DNA of 64,000 bases, from NCBI GenBank assembly GCA_036563645.1, contig DATCMA010000027.1, positions 1 to 64,000 on the forward strand, read 5' to 3'. The position numbers and the translations under genes were made by a program. Source of the stretch: DATCMA01 sp036563645 (GTDB lineage: Bacteria; Actinomycetota; Actinomycetes; Mycobacteriales; Micromonosporaceae). The number at the start of each line of letters is the position of its first letter. Within the stretch, counting starts at the first letter, position 1. The notes under the pieces are model-generated. The model saw only the letters and a program-made list of their open reading frames with translations, ran no database searches and was not told the DNA's origin. This document shows positions 54,775 through 63,847 of this stretch, piece after piece.

Positions 54775-57700
54775 TCAGGTGTGCATCGGCGTGTCCGCAC
54801 CGTTCGCCGCCGGCAGCGCGTGGAACACCTCGGCGGCGAGCTCCTGCAACGTGATGCCACCGAGCATTCGCGCCAACGGCAGGGTCACCCCGATGTCCCG
54901 CTTCACCCGGGTGCGAACCTCCACCGCCATGAGCGAATCCAATCCCTGCCGGTGGAGTGGCCGCCGGGGGTTGAGCCGCTCCGCCGGCATGCCGAGTACC
55001 CGGGAGATATGCCGACGGAGGTACTCCTCGAGCTCCGCCTGGCTGCGACCAGGTCGGCCATCCGACGGCGGCGCGCCAGCGCCATCGGCGGCCCCACCGT
55101 TGAGCGAGGGAGCCGGCTCGAGTCGCGCCGTTCGGTCCGCCGGCCGCGTCTCCTCCACCGCGCGGGATGGCTCCGCTTCCGCCCGGGCCGCCGCGGTGGG
55201 GACCGTGGTGGACGGTCGGATCACCGAATCGCCGCTCGGTGGGGAGTCGGGTTCGCGCACGGCGGGCGCCGCGTCAGGCTGGACCAGCTCGGTGAAGAAC
55301 GGTGACCGAGCGGGTCTCGGATAGGCCTCCGCCCACCGCGTCCAGTCCACCCCCAGGACCGCTACCTGACTTGGCGCTTGGGTGAGCAGCCGACGCAGGA
55401 ACCGCAGCCCGAGACCGGGTTCAAACGCGGACATGCCGCGCGGCACCAGGCTCTGCCCTTGCTCCCGCGCCCGCCGCGCCGCCATGCCCGCGTCCGCCCA
55501 GAATCCCCAGTTGATGGTCGTCGCCGGCAGACCGGCGAGCCGGCGGTGACTGGCGACGGCGTCCATACCGGCGTTGGCCGCCGCGTAGCAGCCGAGCATG
55601 GGCGACCCCAGCAGCGCTGAACCGGAGGAGAAGAGCACCAGGTAGTCCAGCGGCTGGCGCGCGAAGTACTGGTGCAGCGCCCACGCCCCGGCCACCTTGG
55701 CACGCGACGCCTCACGCAACGCCGCGGCATCCAGCTCCCCCACGGAGGCGAACCGCACGACCCCAGCCGCGTGGATCACCCCCCGGATGGGCGGTCGGCC
55801 CGACGCCTCGTACCGCCGCAGCACCCGGCTCAGCGCCTGCGCGTCGCCCACGTCCACCGCCTCGTACTCCACCGAGATTCCCCGGTCTCGCAGGCCACGC
55901 AGCACCTTGACCCGACCGTACGCGGGGTCGGCCGGATCGACGTCGGCCCACTCCGTCGGGTCCGGCAGCGGCGAGCGGCCGAGCAGGAGCAGGTGACGCG
56001 CGCCGCAGTCGACCAGCCATCGGGCCACCAGCAAGCCAAGATCCCCCAGCCCGCCGGTGATGAGGTACGTGGCGTCCGCGCGGATGGGAAGGGAACCGCT
56101 GCCTGAGGCGTCGTCCCCTGCGGAGGCCGCGCGCGCCGGTCTCGAATCGGACGCCATGGTGTCGACGCCATCGGGCGAGGCCGCCGGGTGCGCCAGCAGG
56201 ATCTTCCCCACATGGCGCCCGCTGGCCAACCGCCGCAGGGCCGTGGTGACCTCCGCCAGATCGAAGAGCTCGTGCGGCAGCGGGGGCAGGACGCCCGCTT
56301 CGACGAGCCCCATGATTTCTCGGAGTATCGCGCCGGCCTGCTCCGGTCGGGTCCGCTGCAGGTCGAGAACGTCGACGCCGAAGAAGGTCACCCCGCGGTC
56401 GAACGGCGCCAGCGGGATGCGGCCACCCTCGCGCAGATCCCGTTTGCTCAGCTCGAGATAGCGCCCGTACGGCGCGAGGAGACTCAGATTCTCCTCGATC
56501 GCCGCGCCGACGAGGGTGTTGAACACCACGTCGACACCCGCGCCGCGCGTCATCGCTCGGACGTCGTCCGCGAAGGAGCTACGCGAGTCAGCGACGTGCC
56601 GGATGCCCATCGCCCGCAACAAGGCGCGCTTCGCCGGACTGCCCGCCGTCGCGATAATCTCCGCGCCGCACCACCGGGCAACCTGAATCGCCGCCAACCC
56701 GACCCCACCGGTCGCGGTGTGGATGAGCACCCGCTCGCCCGGTCGGAGCTTCGCCAGCGTGACCAGCGCGTAGTACGCGGTGAGATAGGCCTGCGGCAGC
56801 GTCGCCGCCTCCTGGAGGCTCACGCCCCGGGGACAGGGCACCACCACGTGCGCGTTGGCGTGGACGTGGGTCGCGAGGGTGGGATGGGCGAGGGCGATGA
56901 CCTCGTCCCCGACGGCGACCCCCGCGACGCCGGGACCGACCGCGCGGACGACGCCCACGCACTCCAGGCCCAGCGCCACCGGCGCGGACTGGTCTTGCCC
57001 GGGGTAGGCCTGGAGCGCCGTCAGCGCGTCGCGGAAATTGAGCGCCGAATACCGGGGCTCGACGACCACCTCCCCAGGAGCGGGAGGACGCTCCGGCACG
57101 GGTTCCCACCGCAGATCATCCAGCAGGCCCGATGCCGGCACCACGAGCTGGCGCGACCTCGCCACGGCGGGGACCGGTGCGTGCGGCGCGCGCGAGGCGT
57201 ACCGGACGAGGCGGGCGACGTAGCGGCCGTCGGCCCGCAGCGCCACCTGGGGTTCGGCGGTCCCGGCCGCAAGCAACTCGGCCCGCAGCGCCTGTGCCTC
57301 CCGCACGTCCGCGGGAAGGTCGATGAGCCGGCACTGGAGGTCCGGCTGCTCATCTGCCAGGACCCGTCCCAATCCCCACACGGTGGCCTGCCCGGGGTGC
57401 ACCCGCTGATCCGCCGCGCTCACCCGCTGCGCGCCGGCGGTCACCAGTGCCAGCCGCAGCTCACCGGGCACGCGGACCGCGGAGAGCGCCTGGACCAGCG
57501 CGACCACGCTCGCGCCGCCGAGTCGCTCCCCGTCGGCGAGCCACGCAGGCACCGCCCCGTCCGGCCCCAACTCCTGCCCGGCACCGCGGTCACCCTCGAC
57601 GCTGTCCGGCCACGTCACGTCCAGGCTCCACAGGTGGGCGATCGTGAGCGACGGGGCGCGGCCAAGGCGATCGCCGAGCTCGTCGAGCAACCGCGCGTAG

Positions 57701-60700
57701 TGCTCCGGCGCAGCCGGATCGATCTCAAACCGATCGGGAGCGATCTGCCGGTACCGGTCGGCGGCGGATACCACGATGGCCTCAGCCGGGGCGGGGAGGG
57801 AGTCGGCGAGCTGCTGGCCAATCCCTCTCTTGTCGGCGAAGACCACCCAGAGCCCGGTGGCGGGTTGGACGGGCGCGGGTGGCTGGCGCCGCCACGTCAG
57901 CGCGTACAACCACTCCGCGGTGTCCTCGCTCGCCGGCGGCGAGAGGTACTGCAACCGCAGCCCGTCGAGCTCGGCCAGCACGCCCTCGTCGTCCCAGATC
58001 GTGACGTCCCCGATGAAGGAGTCCGCCCGATCGGTAGCGGTGCGCACCGCGTGACTCCACACCGCGCCACGGGGTTGCCGGTAGATGCGCACCCGGTCGA
58101 TGCCGCCCAGGACGAACGCGTCGTCCGCGTCCCCGTCCCGCTCGGGCAGGGTCGCCGCGAGGACCTGGCCGCAGGCGTCGAGCAAGGCCGGGTGGAATCG
58201 GTGCGCCGTCAGCGCCTCCCGAATGGCCGCCGGTGGCGTGACGCGGGCAAGCGCTTCACCGTCCCGACGCCACAGCTCGGTGATCCCCGCGAAGGCGGGT
58301 CCCCACTGATTGCCGCGGGTGGCGAAGCGGCGATAGAAGTCGGCGCCGAGCCGGTGCTCCGGACACCGCGCCCGCACCTCATCCGGCCGCATGGGCCGGG
58401 GCGCTCGGGTGATCGCCGCCGTGCGCACGCGCCCCACCGCGTTGACCGTCCACTCGTCACTGTCGCCGCTGCGGCTGCTCACCTCGAACGTCGCCTCCGA
58501 CTCCGCCTGCCGCCGCACCGTGACGCGCATCTGGGTCGGCCGATCAGCGGAGAGGACCATCGCGTGACGGTATTCGATGTCGGTGAGGACCGTCGCCCCT
58601 GGCAGCACCTCGCGGGCCGCCGCGGCCACCGCGTCCACGTAGGCCGTGCCCGGCAGCACGATGGTGTCCTGGACCCGGTGGTCGGCGAGGTAGCGATTCG
58701 CCTCGAGATCCACCGGCCCCTCCCAACGGTGCGTGCCGTCGGGTTCGGTGGTGTGCGCGCCGAGCAAGGGATGGTGCCTCCTCGTTGCGGATGTCGCGGC
58801 GGGCGATCGCGTGGGTGACGCGTCGGGGAGCCAGAAGCGTTGACGCTGGAAGGGGTACCGGGGCAGCGGCGTGTAGCGTCCCGCCCGATCGCTCAGCCCG
58901 GCCCATGGCACCGGATAACCGGCCCCGTAGATGGCGGCGACCGAGTCCAGGAGGGCGGCGAGCTCTGGCTCGTCACGCCGGGTGGACCCCACCGCCAGCC
59001 CTTGCCCCTCACCGAGGCATTCCCGCAGCGCCGGCACCAGCACCGGGTGCGGGCTCATCTCGATGAAGAGCGTGGGGCCCTCGGCGAGGACCCGCTGGAC
59101 GGTCTCGGCGAACCGGACGGGTTCCCGCAGGTTGCGCACCCAGTACGCCGCGTCGAGCTCGGGGCCGCGGCACACCTCCGTGGTGACCGTCGACCGCATC
59201 GGCACCGACCCGCGTCGGGGCGTGAGGTCGCGCAGGGCCGCCATCAGATCGGCGCGCAGCGCGTCCATCTGCGGGCTGTGCGACGCCACATCCACCTTGA
59301 TGGGACGGCAGAAGACACCGCGGGCCGACAGGCGCTCGGTCAGCTGCTCCAGCGCCTCAGGATCGCCGGCGAGCACCGTCGAGGTCGGACTGTTGCTCAC
59401 CGCGACCGACACGCGATCCCGGACGTCGGCGATCTCCCGCTCGGCGTCGGCGACGGAGAGGTCGACCGACACCATGGCCCCGGCGCCGGAGACGGTGCGG
59501 AGCAGCGCGCTCCGCCGGCAGATGACCGCGGCGGAGGAGGCCAGGTCGAGGTGCCCGGCGACGTACGCCGCTGCCGCCTCCCCCATGCTGTGTCCGAGCA
59601 CGACGTCGGGTTCGAAGCCCCAGTGCCGCCAGAGCGCGGCCAGGGAAATCTCCATCGCCCACAGCGCCGGCTGAATGACGTCGATGCCGGTCAACTCCTC
59701 GCCGGCGAGGAGCCGCTCGATGACGGACCATCCGGTCTCCGCGGCGATGGCGCGGTCACACTCGCGCATCGCGTCGCGGAAGGCGGGGACGCTCTCGTAG
59801 AGCTCCCGCGCCATACCGGTCCACTGTGACCCCTGCCCCGGGAACACGAACGCCACCGTCGGCCGGGTCGCCTCGACGTCGGTGGCATACCGAACGTCCG
59901 GTGCCTCGGGATCGGCGACGAACGCCGCGAGCTTCTCCGCGATCTCTTGGTGGCTGCGGCCGATCACGGCGAGTCGGGCGTCGTAGTGCTGGCGACGTGC
60001 GCCGGCGGAGTAGCAGATGTCCCGCAGCGGCACCTCCCGACCGGGAGCTTCCGGACCGAGGTACGAGACGTACTCGGCGGCGAGTGAGCGAAGCGCCTCC
60101 GGCCCTTTGGCGGACAGCGGCAGCAGGTAGGGGCGCCCGTCGTCGGGCTCGGCGGGCGGCGCGGACGACTCCGGCTGGTAGTCGCTGAGCACGACGTGGA
60201 CGTTCGTGCCGGAGATGCCGAACGAGCTCACGCCAGCCAACGCCGGCTGTCCGGGCTCCGGGGTAGGGAACGGCCGCAGATCCTCGACGATGCGCAGCGG
60301 CAGCCGCGACCAGTCCACCTCCGGAGTCGGGGTGGTCCAGTGCAGGCTCTTGGGAATCGCCTTTTTGTTCAGGCAAAGGGCGGCCTTGATGAGCCCGGCG
60401 ATACCCGCGGCGGCCTCGGTGTGCCCGATGTTCGTCTTCAGCGACCCGACGAGCAACGGCCGATCAGCGGGGCGGCCACGCCCGAGGACGGCGGCCAGAC
60501 TGCGGAGTTCCACGGGATCGCCAGCCGGTGTTCCCGTGCCGTGCGCCTCAACGTAGCTCACCTGCGCGGGGTCGACGCCGGCGGCCCGGTACGCCAGCCG
60601 CAGCGTCTCCTCTTGTCCCTCCTCCGAGGGGCGCATGAGGTACCCGCTGCTTTGGCCTTCGTTGAGCGCCGCCGAACCGAGGATGACCGCCCAGATGCGG

Positions 60701-61518
60701 TCGCCGTCGGCGATGGCGGCGTCCAGCGGCTTGAGGACGACCACCCCCACGCCGTCGCTGCGGACGAAGCCGTCGGCCGAGGCGTCGCCGAACTTGCACC
60801 GCCCGGTGGGCGACAACATGTTCGCCTGGGAGAAGGTGATGCTGTCCTCCGGGGAGAGGACGAGGTTCACACCCGCCGCGATCGCCAGCGTGCACTCCCC
60901 ACTCCGCAGGCTCTGGCAAGCCAAGTGCACGGCGAGCAGCGAGGAGGAACAGGCGGTGTCGACCGTGAGACTCGGTCCACGCAGATCGAATGCGAACGAC
61001 AGCCGGCCGGAGGTGATGCTGCGCGCCGCGGCGCCGGCGTTGGTGTGGATGTCGAGAATCCCCGACTTGATCGCCCTTTCCCAGTAGTTTCCAGAAATCT
61101 GTCCAACGTAGACGCCGGTGGCGCTGCCGGCCAGTTGCTCCGCGGTGAGCCCGGCGTCCTCCAACGCCGCCCAGGTCGTCTCCAACAGCAGCCGTTGCTG
61201 CGGATCCATCCGCATCGCCTCGCGTGGGGAGATGCCGAAGAACTCGGCGTCAAACTCGTCGATGCGGTTGAGGAAACCGCCCCATCGCGTGACGATCTTT
61301 CCGGGTACGGCGGGCTGCGGATCGTAGTAGGCGTCGATGTCGAACCGGGAGGAGGGCACCTCGGTGATGGCATCGCGACCCGCGCAGAGCAGGTCCCAGA
61401 GCTCCTCTGGGCCGTCGGCGCCGGGGAAGCGACAGCCGATCCCAATGATCGCGATGGGTTGGTTTCCGCTCGTCCGCGCCACCCGGGATACCGCGCGACC
61501 GCGCCGTCGTCCGCTCAT
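54775..61518 (-). CDS. Type I PKS, fully reducing single module (KS-AT-DH-ER-KR-ACP), probably iterative
   Basis: A protein of 2247 aa. KS about 18-445: DTACSSS with Cys190, EAHGTGT with His326 and NIGHTEAAAG with His366. AT about 555-870: LGHSMGE with Ser644 and VASHS at 744-748, neither the typical malonyl HAFH nor the methylmalonyl YASH. DH about 915-1190: His947 in ADHRVQDTIVLPG and Asp1114 in LLDACGQ. ER about 1470-1775: TATGGVGLAAIQVARW. KR about 1815-2020: YLITGGLGDLGLLVARW, Ser1965 and Tyr1978. ACP about 2160-2235: GLDSLMAVE with Ser2195. No thioesterase and no docking segments are seen. The order matches mycocerosic-acid-synthase-like iterative enzymes, so a saturated, perhaps methyl-branched, short acyl chain is expected. 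The gene is coupled by ATGA overlap to the KAS III homologue before it. Confidence 0.94.
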   Translation of the reverse strand: MSGRRRGRAVSRVARTSGNQPIAIIGIGCRFPGADGPEELWDLLCAGRDAITEVPSSRFDIDAYYDPQPAVPGKIVTRWGGFLNRIDEFDAEFFGISPREAMRMDPQQRLLLETTWAALEDAGLTAEQLAGSATGVYVGQISGNYWERAIKSGILDIHTNAGAAARSITSGRLSFAFDLRGPSLTVDTACSSSLLAVHLACQSLRSGECTLAIAAGVNLVLSPEDSITFSQANMLSPTGRCKFGDASADGFVRSDGVGVVVLKPLDAAIADGDRIWAVILGSAALNEGQSSGYLMRPSEEGQEETLRLAYRAAGVDPAQVSYVEAHGTGTPAGDPVELRSLAAVLGRGRPADRPLLVGSLKTNIGHTEAAAGIAGLIKAALCLNKKAIPKSLHWTTPTPEVDWSRLPLRIVEDLRPFPTPEPGQPALAGVSSFGISGTNVHVVLSDYQPESSAPPAEPDDGRPYLLPLSAKGPEALRSLAAEYVSYLGPEAPGREVPLRDICYSAGARRQHYDARLAVIGRSHQEIAEKLAAFVADPEAPDVRYATDVEATRPTVAFVFPGQGSQWTGMARELYESVPAFRDAMRECDRAIAAETGWSVIERLLAGEELTGIDVIQPALWAMEISLAALWRHWGFEPDVVLGHSMGEAAAAYVAGHLDLASSAAVICRRSALLRTVSGAGAMVSVDLSVADAEREIADVRDRVSVAVSNSPTSTVLAGDPEALEQLTERLSARGVFCRPIKVDVASHSPQMDALRADLMAALRDLTPRRGSVPMRSTVTTEVCRGPELDAAYWVRNLREPVRFAETVQRVLAEGPTLFIEMSPHPVLVPALRECLGEGQGLAVGSTRRDEPELAALLDSVAAIYGAGYPVPWAGLSDRAGRYTPLPRYPFQRQRFWLPDASPTRSPAATSATRRHHPLLGAHTTEPDGTHRWEGPVDLEANRYLADHRVQDTIVLPGTAYVDAVAAAAREVLPGATVLTDIEYRHAMVLSADRPTQMRVTVRRQAESEATFEVSSRSGDSDEWTVNAVGRVRTAAITRAPRPMRPDEVRARCPEHRLGADFYRRFATRGNQWGPAFAGITELWRRDGEALARVTPPAAIREALTAHRFHPALLDACGQVLAATLPERDGDADDAFVLGGIDRVRIYRQPRGAVWSHAVRTATDRADSFIGDVTIWDDEGVLAELDGLRLQYLSPPASEDTAEWLYALTWRRQPPAPVQPATGLWVVFADKRGIGQQLADSLPAPAEAIVVSAADRYRQIAPDRFEIDPAAPEHYARLLDELGDRLGRAPSLTIAHLWSLDVTWPDSVEGDRGAGQELGPDGAVPAWLADGERLGGASVVALVQALSAVRVPGELRLALVTAGAQRVSAADQRVHPGQATVWGLGRVLADEQPDLQCRLIDLPADVREAQALRAELLAAGTAEPQVALRADGRYVARLVRYASRAPHAPVPAVARSRQLVVPASGLLDDLRWEPVPERPPAPGEVVVEPRYSALNFRDALTALQAYPGQDQSAPVALGLECVGVVRAVGPGVAGVAVGDEVIALAHPTLATHVHANAHVVVPCPRGVSLQEAATLPQAYLTAYYALVTLAKLRPGERVLIHTATGGVGLAAIQVARWCGAEIIATAGSPAKRALLRAMGIRHVADSRSSFADDVRAMTRGAGVDVVFNTLVGAAIEENLSLLAPYGRYLELSKRDLREGGRIPLAPFDRGVTFFGVDVLDLQRTRPEQAGAILREIMGLVEAGVLPPLPHELFDLAEVTTALRRLASGRHVGKILLAHPAASPDGVDTMASDSRPARAASAGDDASGSGSLPIRADATYLITGGLGDLGLLVARWLVDCGARHLLLLGRSPLPDPTEWADVDPADPAYGRVKVLRGLRDRGISVEYEAVDVGDAQALSRVLRRYEASGRPPIRGVIHAAGVVRFASVGELDAAALREASRAKVAGAWALHQYFARQPLDYLVLFSSGSALLGSPMLGCYAAANAGMDAVASHRRLAGLPATTINWGFWADAGMAARRAREQGQSLVPRGMSAFEPGLGLRFLRRLLTQAPSQVAVLGVDWTRWAEAYPRPARSPFFTELVQPDAAPAVREPDSPPSGDSVIRPSTTVPTAAARAEAEPSRAVEETRPADRTARLEPAPSLNGGAADGAGAPPSDGRPGRSQAELEEYLRRHISRVLGMPAERLNPRRPLHRQGLDSLMAVEVRTRVKRDIGVTLPLARMLGGITLQELAAEVFHALPAANGADTPMHT

Positions 61519-62606
61519 CGCCGCCCCTCCCCTCCCGCAGAGGCCGCGACGTCACCCTGCTCCGCCTCCTGCGACGTCAAGGGAGCGGGCACCTCGAGGA
61601 TCTCGACCACGACGGCGGCCACGGACAACCCAGGAGCGACTCCCGCGAGCAGCACGTGGTCGCCGGGTTGGAGTTGGCGGGTGCGCAAGAGGTGCTCCAA
61701 CGAGATGATCTGGTCGCTCGCGCCGGCGTGCCCGATGCCCCGACCGAAATCCCACGTCGATTTGGACAGGGGAATACCGAGGGGGCGGGTCAGCCAATAC
61801 TCGACGATGTAGCGGGCGGCGTTCATGTACGCGATTCGCGCGATATCCGCCAACCCGATCCCCGCTTCCGCGAGGACCCGATTGATCAGCTCCCCCTGCA
61901 CCTTGGTGATGTGCTCCAGGGCGTCGGTCAGCATCATGCTGTGCTCGCGGAAATAGCTCGAGCGCCGACGGAGGTCAATCTTTCGACCCGCGATGGCGCC
62001 CGGTGGAAAGAGCGGCTCGTCGCCACGGTGTAGCCCTTCCATCTCGGGAATCGTGACGGCGTCCACCGCGCGTACGCGAGCGAATCCGTCGCGCGTCGAC
62101 AGAAGCACCGCGCTCGCGGCGTCCGCCGCAAGAAAACCCGGCCCGGAACGCCATCGGTCAATGACCGGTGACGCGAAATTGTCCGCCGCCGTCAGCAGCG
62201 CGGCCTGACGGCCCGGTACGGAGTGCAAGTAACAGCATGCGAGTTCAATGGCGGTCAGCATGCCGTTGCACCCCTGGCGTACCTCGATCGCTGGCGCCGG
62301 TGTGTGCAGGACAGCCTGTTGGATGTAGGCGGCGGGCGACCATACTTCCGGCCCTTGGTGGTAGACCGTCGCGTGCAACAACAGGTCGACCGTGCCCGGA
62401 TCGACATCGAATCGGGTGAGCGCCTTTCGCGCCGCCAGCACCGCCATATCCGGTGCCGAGATATCACCGGCGATGAGGGTGGCGGTCAAGCCGTTTTCCT
62501 CGTAGTCCGCCGGATCGTACAGCCCTTGCGCGACCGCTTCCTCGGCGGGGAATGGATCAGGCAGGTGAACGTCCAGGGCGGCGATATAGACGTTGTCCAC
62601 TTTCAT
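61515..62606 (-). CDS. KAS III-like acyltransferase with Cys-His-Asp active site (DpsC/CerJ-like)
   Basis: A protein of 363 aa of the FabH superfamily. The active Cys113 is in RQGCNGMLTAIELA. The FabH His-Gln-Ala-Asn motif is absent; the aligned stretch reads AYMNAARY. Instead, FGRGIGHAGASDQI provides His293 and Asp298. From memory this His-x4-Asp pattern is that of DpsC (propionyl starter) and CerJ/PokM2/ChlB3-type acyltransferases, which move acyl groups from carrier proteins to a PKS or a sugar hydroxyl rather than condensing them. Its gene directly precedes and overlaps the type I PKS gene, so it probably takes the acyl chain from that PKS's ACP. Confidence 0.87.
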   Translation of the reverse strand: MKVDNVYIAALDVHLPDPFPAEEAVAQGLYDPADYEENGLTATLIAGDISAPDMAVLAARKALTRFDVDPGTVDLLLHATVYHQGPEVWSPAAYIQQAVLHTPAPAIEVRQGCNGMLTAIELACCYLHSVPGRQAALLTAADNFASPVIDRWRSGPGFLAADAASAVLLSTRDGFARVRAVDAVTIPEMEGLHRGDEPLFPPGAIAGRKIDLRRRSSYFREHSMMLTDALEHITKVQGELINRVLAEAGIGLADIARIAYMNAARYIVEYWLTRPLGIPLSKSTWDFGRGIGHAGASDQIISLEHLLRTRQLQPGDHVLLAGVAPGLSVAAVVVEILEVPAPLTSQEAEQGDVAASAGGEGRR

Positions 62607-62639
62607 GGAAGAATTTCTCCCTTCGACCTGCCACTGTGG

Positions 62640-62867
62640 CTATTCAGCGATACGGGTCCGCGTCACCCAGCGGAAAATGACTTGGCGATGCGGGGTCAGC
62701 GCGCTGGTCCGTTCGAAATGCTCGTAACCACCGCGGAATTCGATCTTCACCTTGTCTTGCGCAACAGGGACTCGCGCTGTCCGCAATGCCGGCGGCAGGT
62801 CTGGCGGACCGCCCTCCAAGACGATGTCGGTCATCTCTACTGCGGGGGCATCCACCGGCTCGGTCAC
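62640..62867 (-). CDS. DUF5988-type small protein
   Basis: A protein of 75 aa from a GTG with GGAGG seven bases upstream. Characteristic stretches are DIVLEGGPPDLP, VKIEFRGGYEHFER and VIFRWVTRTRIAE, which I recognise as the small family named DUF5988, often found beside actinomycete polyketide genes. Its role is unknown. It is the first gene of the KAS III and type I PKS operon and lies 83 bases after the nearest SARP-type heptamer, suggesting a part in the same acyl-transfer branch. Confidence 0.75.
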   Translation of the reverse strand: MTEPVDAPAVEMTDIVLEGGPPDLPPALRTARVPVAQDKVKIEFRGGYEHFERTSALTPHRQVIFRWVTRTRIAE

Positions 62868-62949
62868 AGGCACACCTCCACCGTCCGATGTGGCTGCCGA
62901 CTGCGGCCGGCAGCGGCGACGCAACGACCGAGGCGATCGTGCAGACCTT

Positions 62950-62967
62950 CGGTTGAGGCGTGCTTGA
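62950..62967 (-). promoter_or_regulatory. SARP-type direct repeat upstream of the DUF5988/KAS III/type I PKS operon
   Basis: On the minus strand TCAAGCA (from 62967) and TCAACCG (from 62956) are 11 bp apart. Eight bases later comes CACGAT (62941-62936), fitting xAxxxT. The GTG of the first gene is 83 bases from the end of the repeat. This ties the reduced-acyl branch to the same activator as the aromatic PKS. Confidence 0.65.
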
Positions 62968-63105
62968 AGCGACAGATCGCGGGCGGACGTCAGCGGTACC
63001 TCCGCACAGGCGAGTCGATCCGCCCGCCCGTGCGTGGTCAGGTCGGGATCTCCCCCACGCCGACGCCGCCCCGACCACGCCCGCGGGGGAGGACACCCCC
63101 CGGAA

Positions 63106-63828
63106 TCAGGTCGCGTCCGCGACCAGCGCGATCTCGGCCAGGACCGGCAAGTGATCGCTCGCCCGTCGGGTCTCCGGGGTGTCCATCACCTCGTAGCGCA
63201 GGACCTGGATCCGGGGATCCACGAAGAGCGCGTCGATACGGCGCTGGGGATGGGCCGCGGGGAAGGTGGCGGCCCGCTCCGCGCCCCCCACGACCGCGGC
63301 GTCGATCAGCCCGTCAGCCACCGCTTGCCACGCGGCGCTGCCGGGCTCATCGTTCACGTCTATGCCCACCACGACCGGTTCCGTCACGGCGGCCAGCTTT
63401 CGCGCAAAGAGCCGCGCTTGACCCGGACGCTCGGCGGCGTCGGTGGACAGGTGGGTGCCGGCGAGCGCGAATCGCGTCCGCCCGACGGCACACCGGGCGA
63501 ACACGGCGCCGCGCAGGTGCCGCCCCGACGTGAGCGGGTAGCGCACGCACCAACTCTCCAGCACCCGCACCCGCAGACTCGTCAGCAAGAGGTTGCCCAG
63601 CGCCGGCAGGCCGCCGCCGGCCACCACGAGGCCGAGGCGATGCGCCAGCGCCGCGCACCGATACCGCCACCGGAACCGGCGCGGCCCCTCCTGGATGATC
63701 ATCACGTCGGGGTCGACCGCACGCACCGCCGCGGTCAGCGCGGCGACGTCGTCACGCTGACCGTGCACGTTGTACGACATCACCCGCAGCCGCACCGCGG
63801 GGCTCGACGACGCGACCTCGGTGGCCAT
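63106..63828 (-). CDS. Endonuclease/exonuclease/phosphatase-family protein
   Basis: A protein of 240 aa from the ATG at 63828 with GGAGG upstream; the frame extends further upstream, but without start support and into the preceding gene. EEP-fold motifs: RVMSYNVHGQRDD (metal-binding Asn), DVMIIQEGPR (Glu), LAGTHLSTDAAERPGQA, VVVGIDVNDEPGS (Asp-x-Asn) and the final ASDHLPVLAEI (Asp-His). The substrate may be DNA, a phosphoester or a phospholipid; it cannot be told. It lies 19 bases after a ROK kinase gene and outside the biosynthetic cluster. Confidence 0.82.
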   Translation of the reverse strand: MATEVASSSPAVRLRVMSYNVHGQRDDVAALTAAVRAVDPDVMIIQEGPRRFRWRYRCAALAHRLGLVVAGGGLPALGNLLLTSLRVRVLESWCVRYPLTSGRHLRGAVFARCAVGRTRFALAGTHLSTDAAERPGQARLFARKLAAVTEPVVVGIDVNDEPGSAAWQAVADGLIDAAVVGGAERAATFPAAHPQRRIDALFVDPRIQVLRYEVMDTPETRRASDHLPVLAEIALVADAT

Positions 63829-63847
63829 GCGACGCCTCCGCGTGCGA

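Noticed and set aside
56188..58818. 876-residue open frame on the plus strand inside the type I PKS region
   Set aside because: It is antisense to the ER and DH domains, whose motifs are intact; the translated sequence has no domain character.
15531..62867. Assignment to polyketomycin, dutomycin or hedamycin outright
   Set aside because: The gene content is similar in kind, but the type I PKS is fully reducing rather than aromatic-acid forming, there is no C-methyltransferase for axenose, and cydAB is present; similarity cannot be measured without a search.
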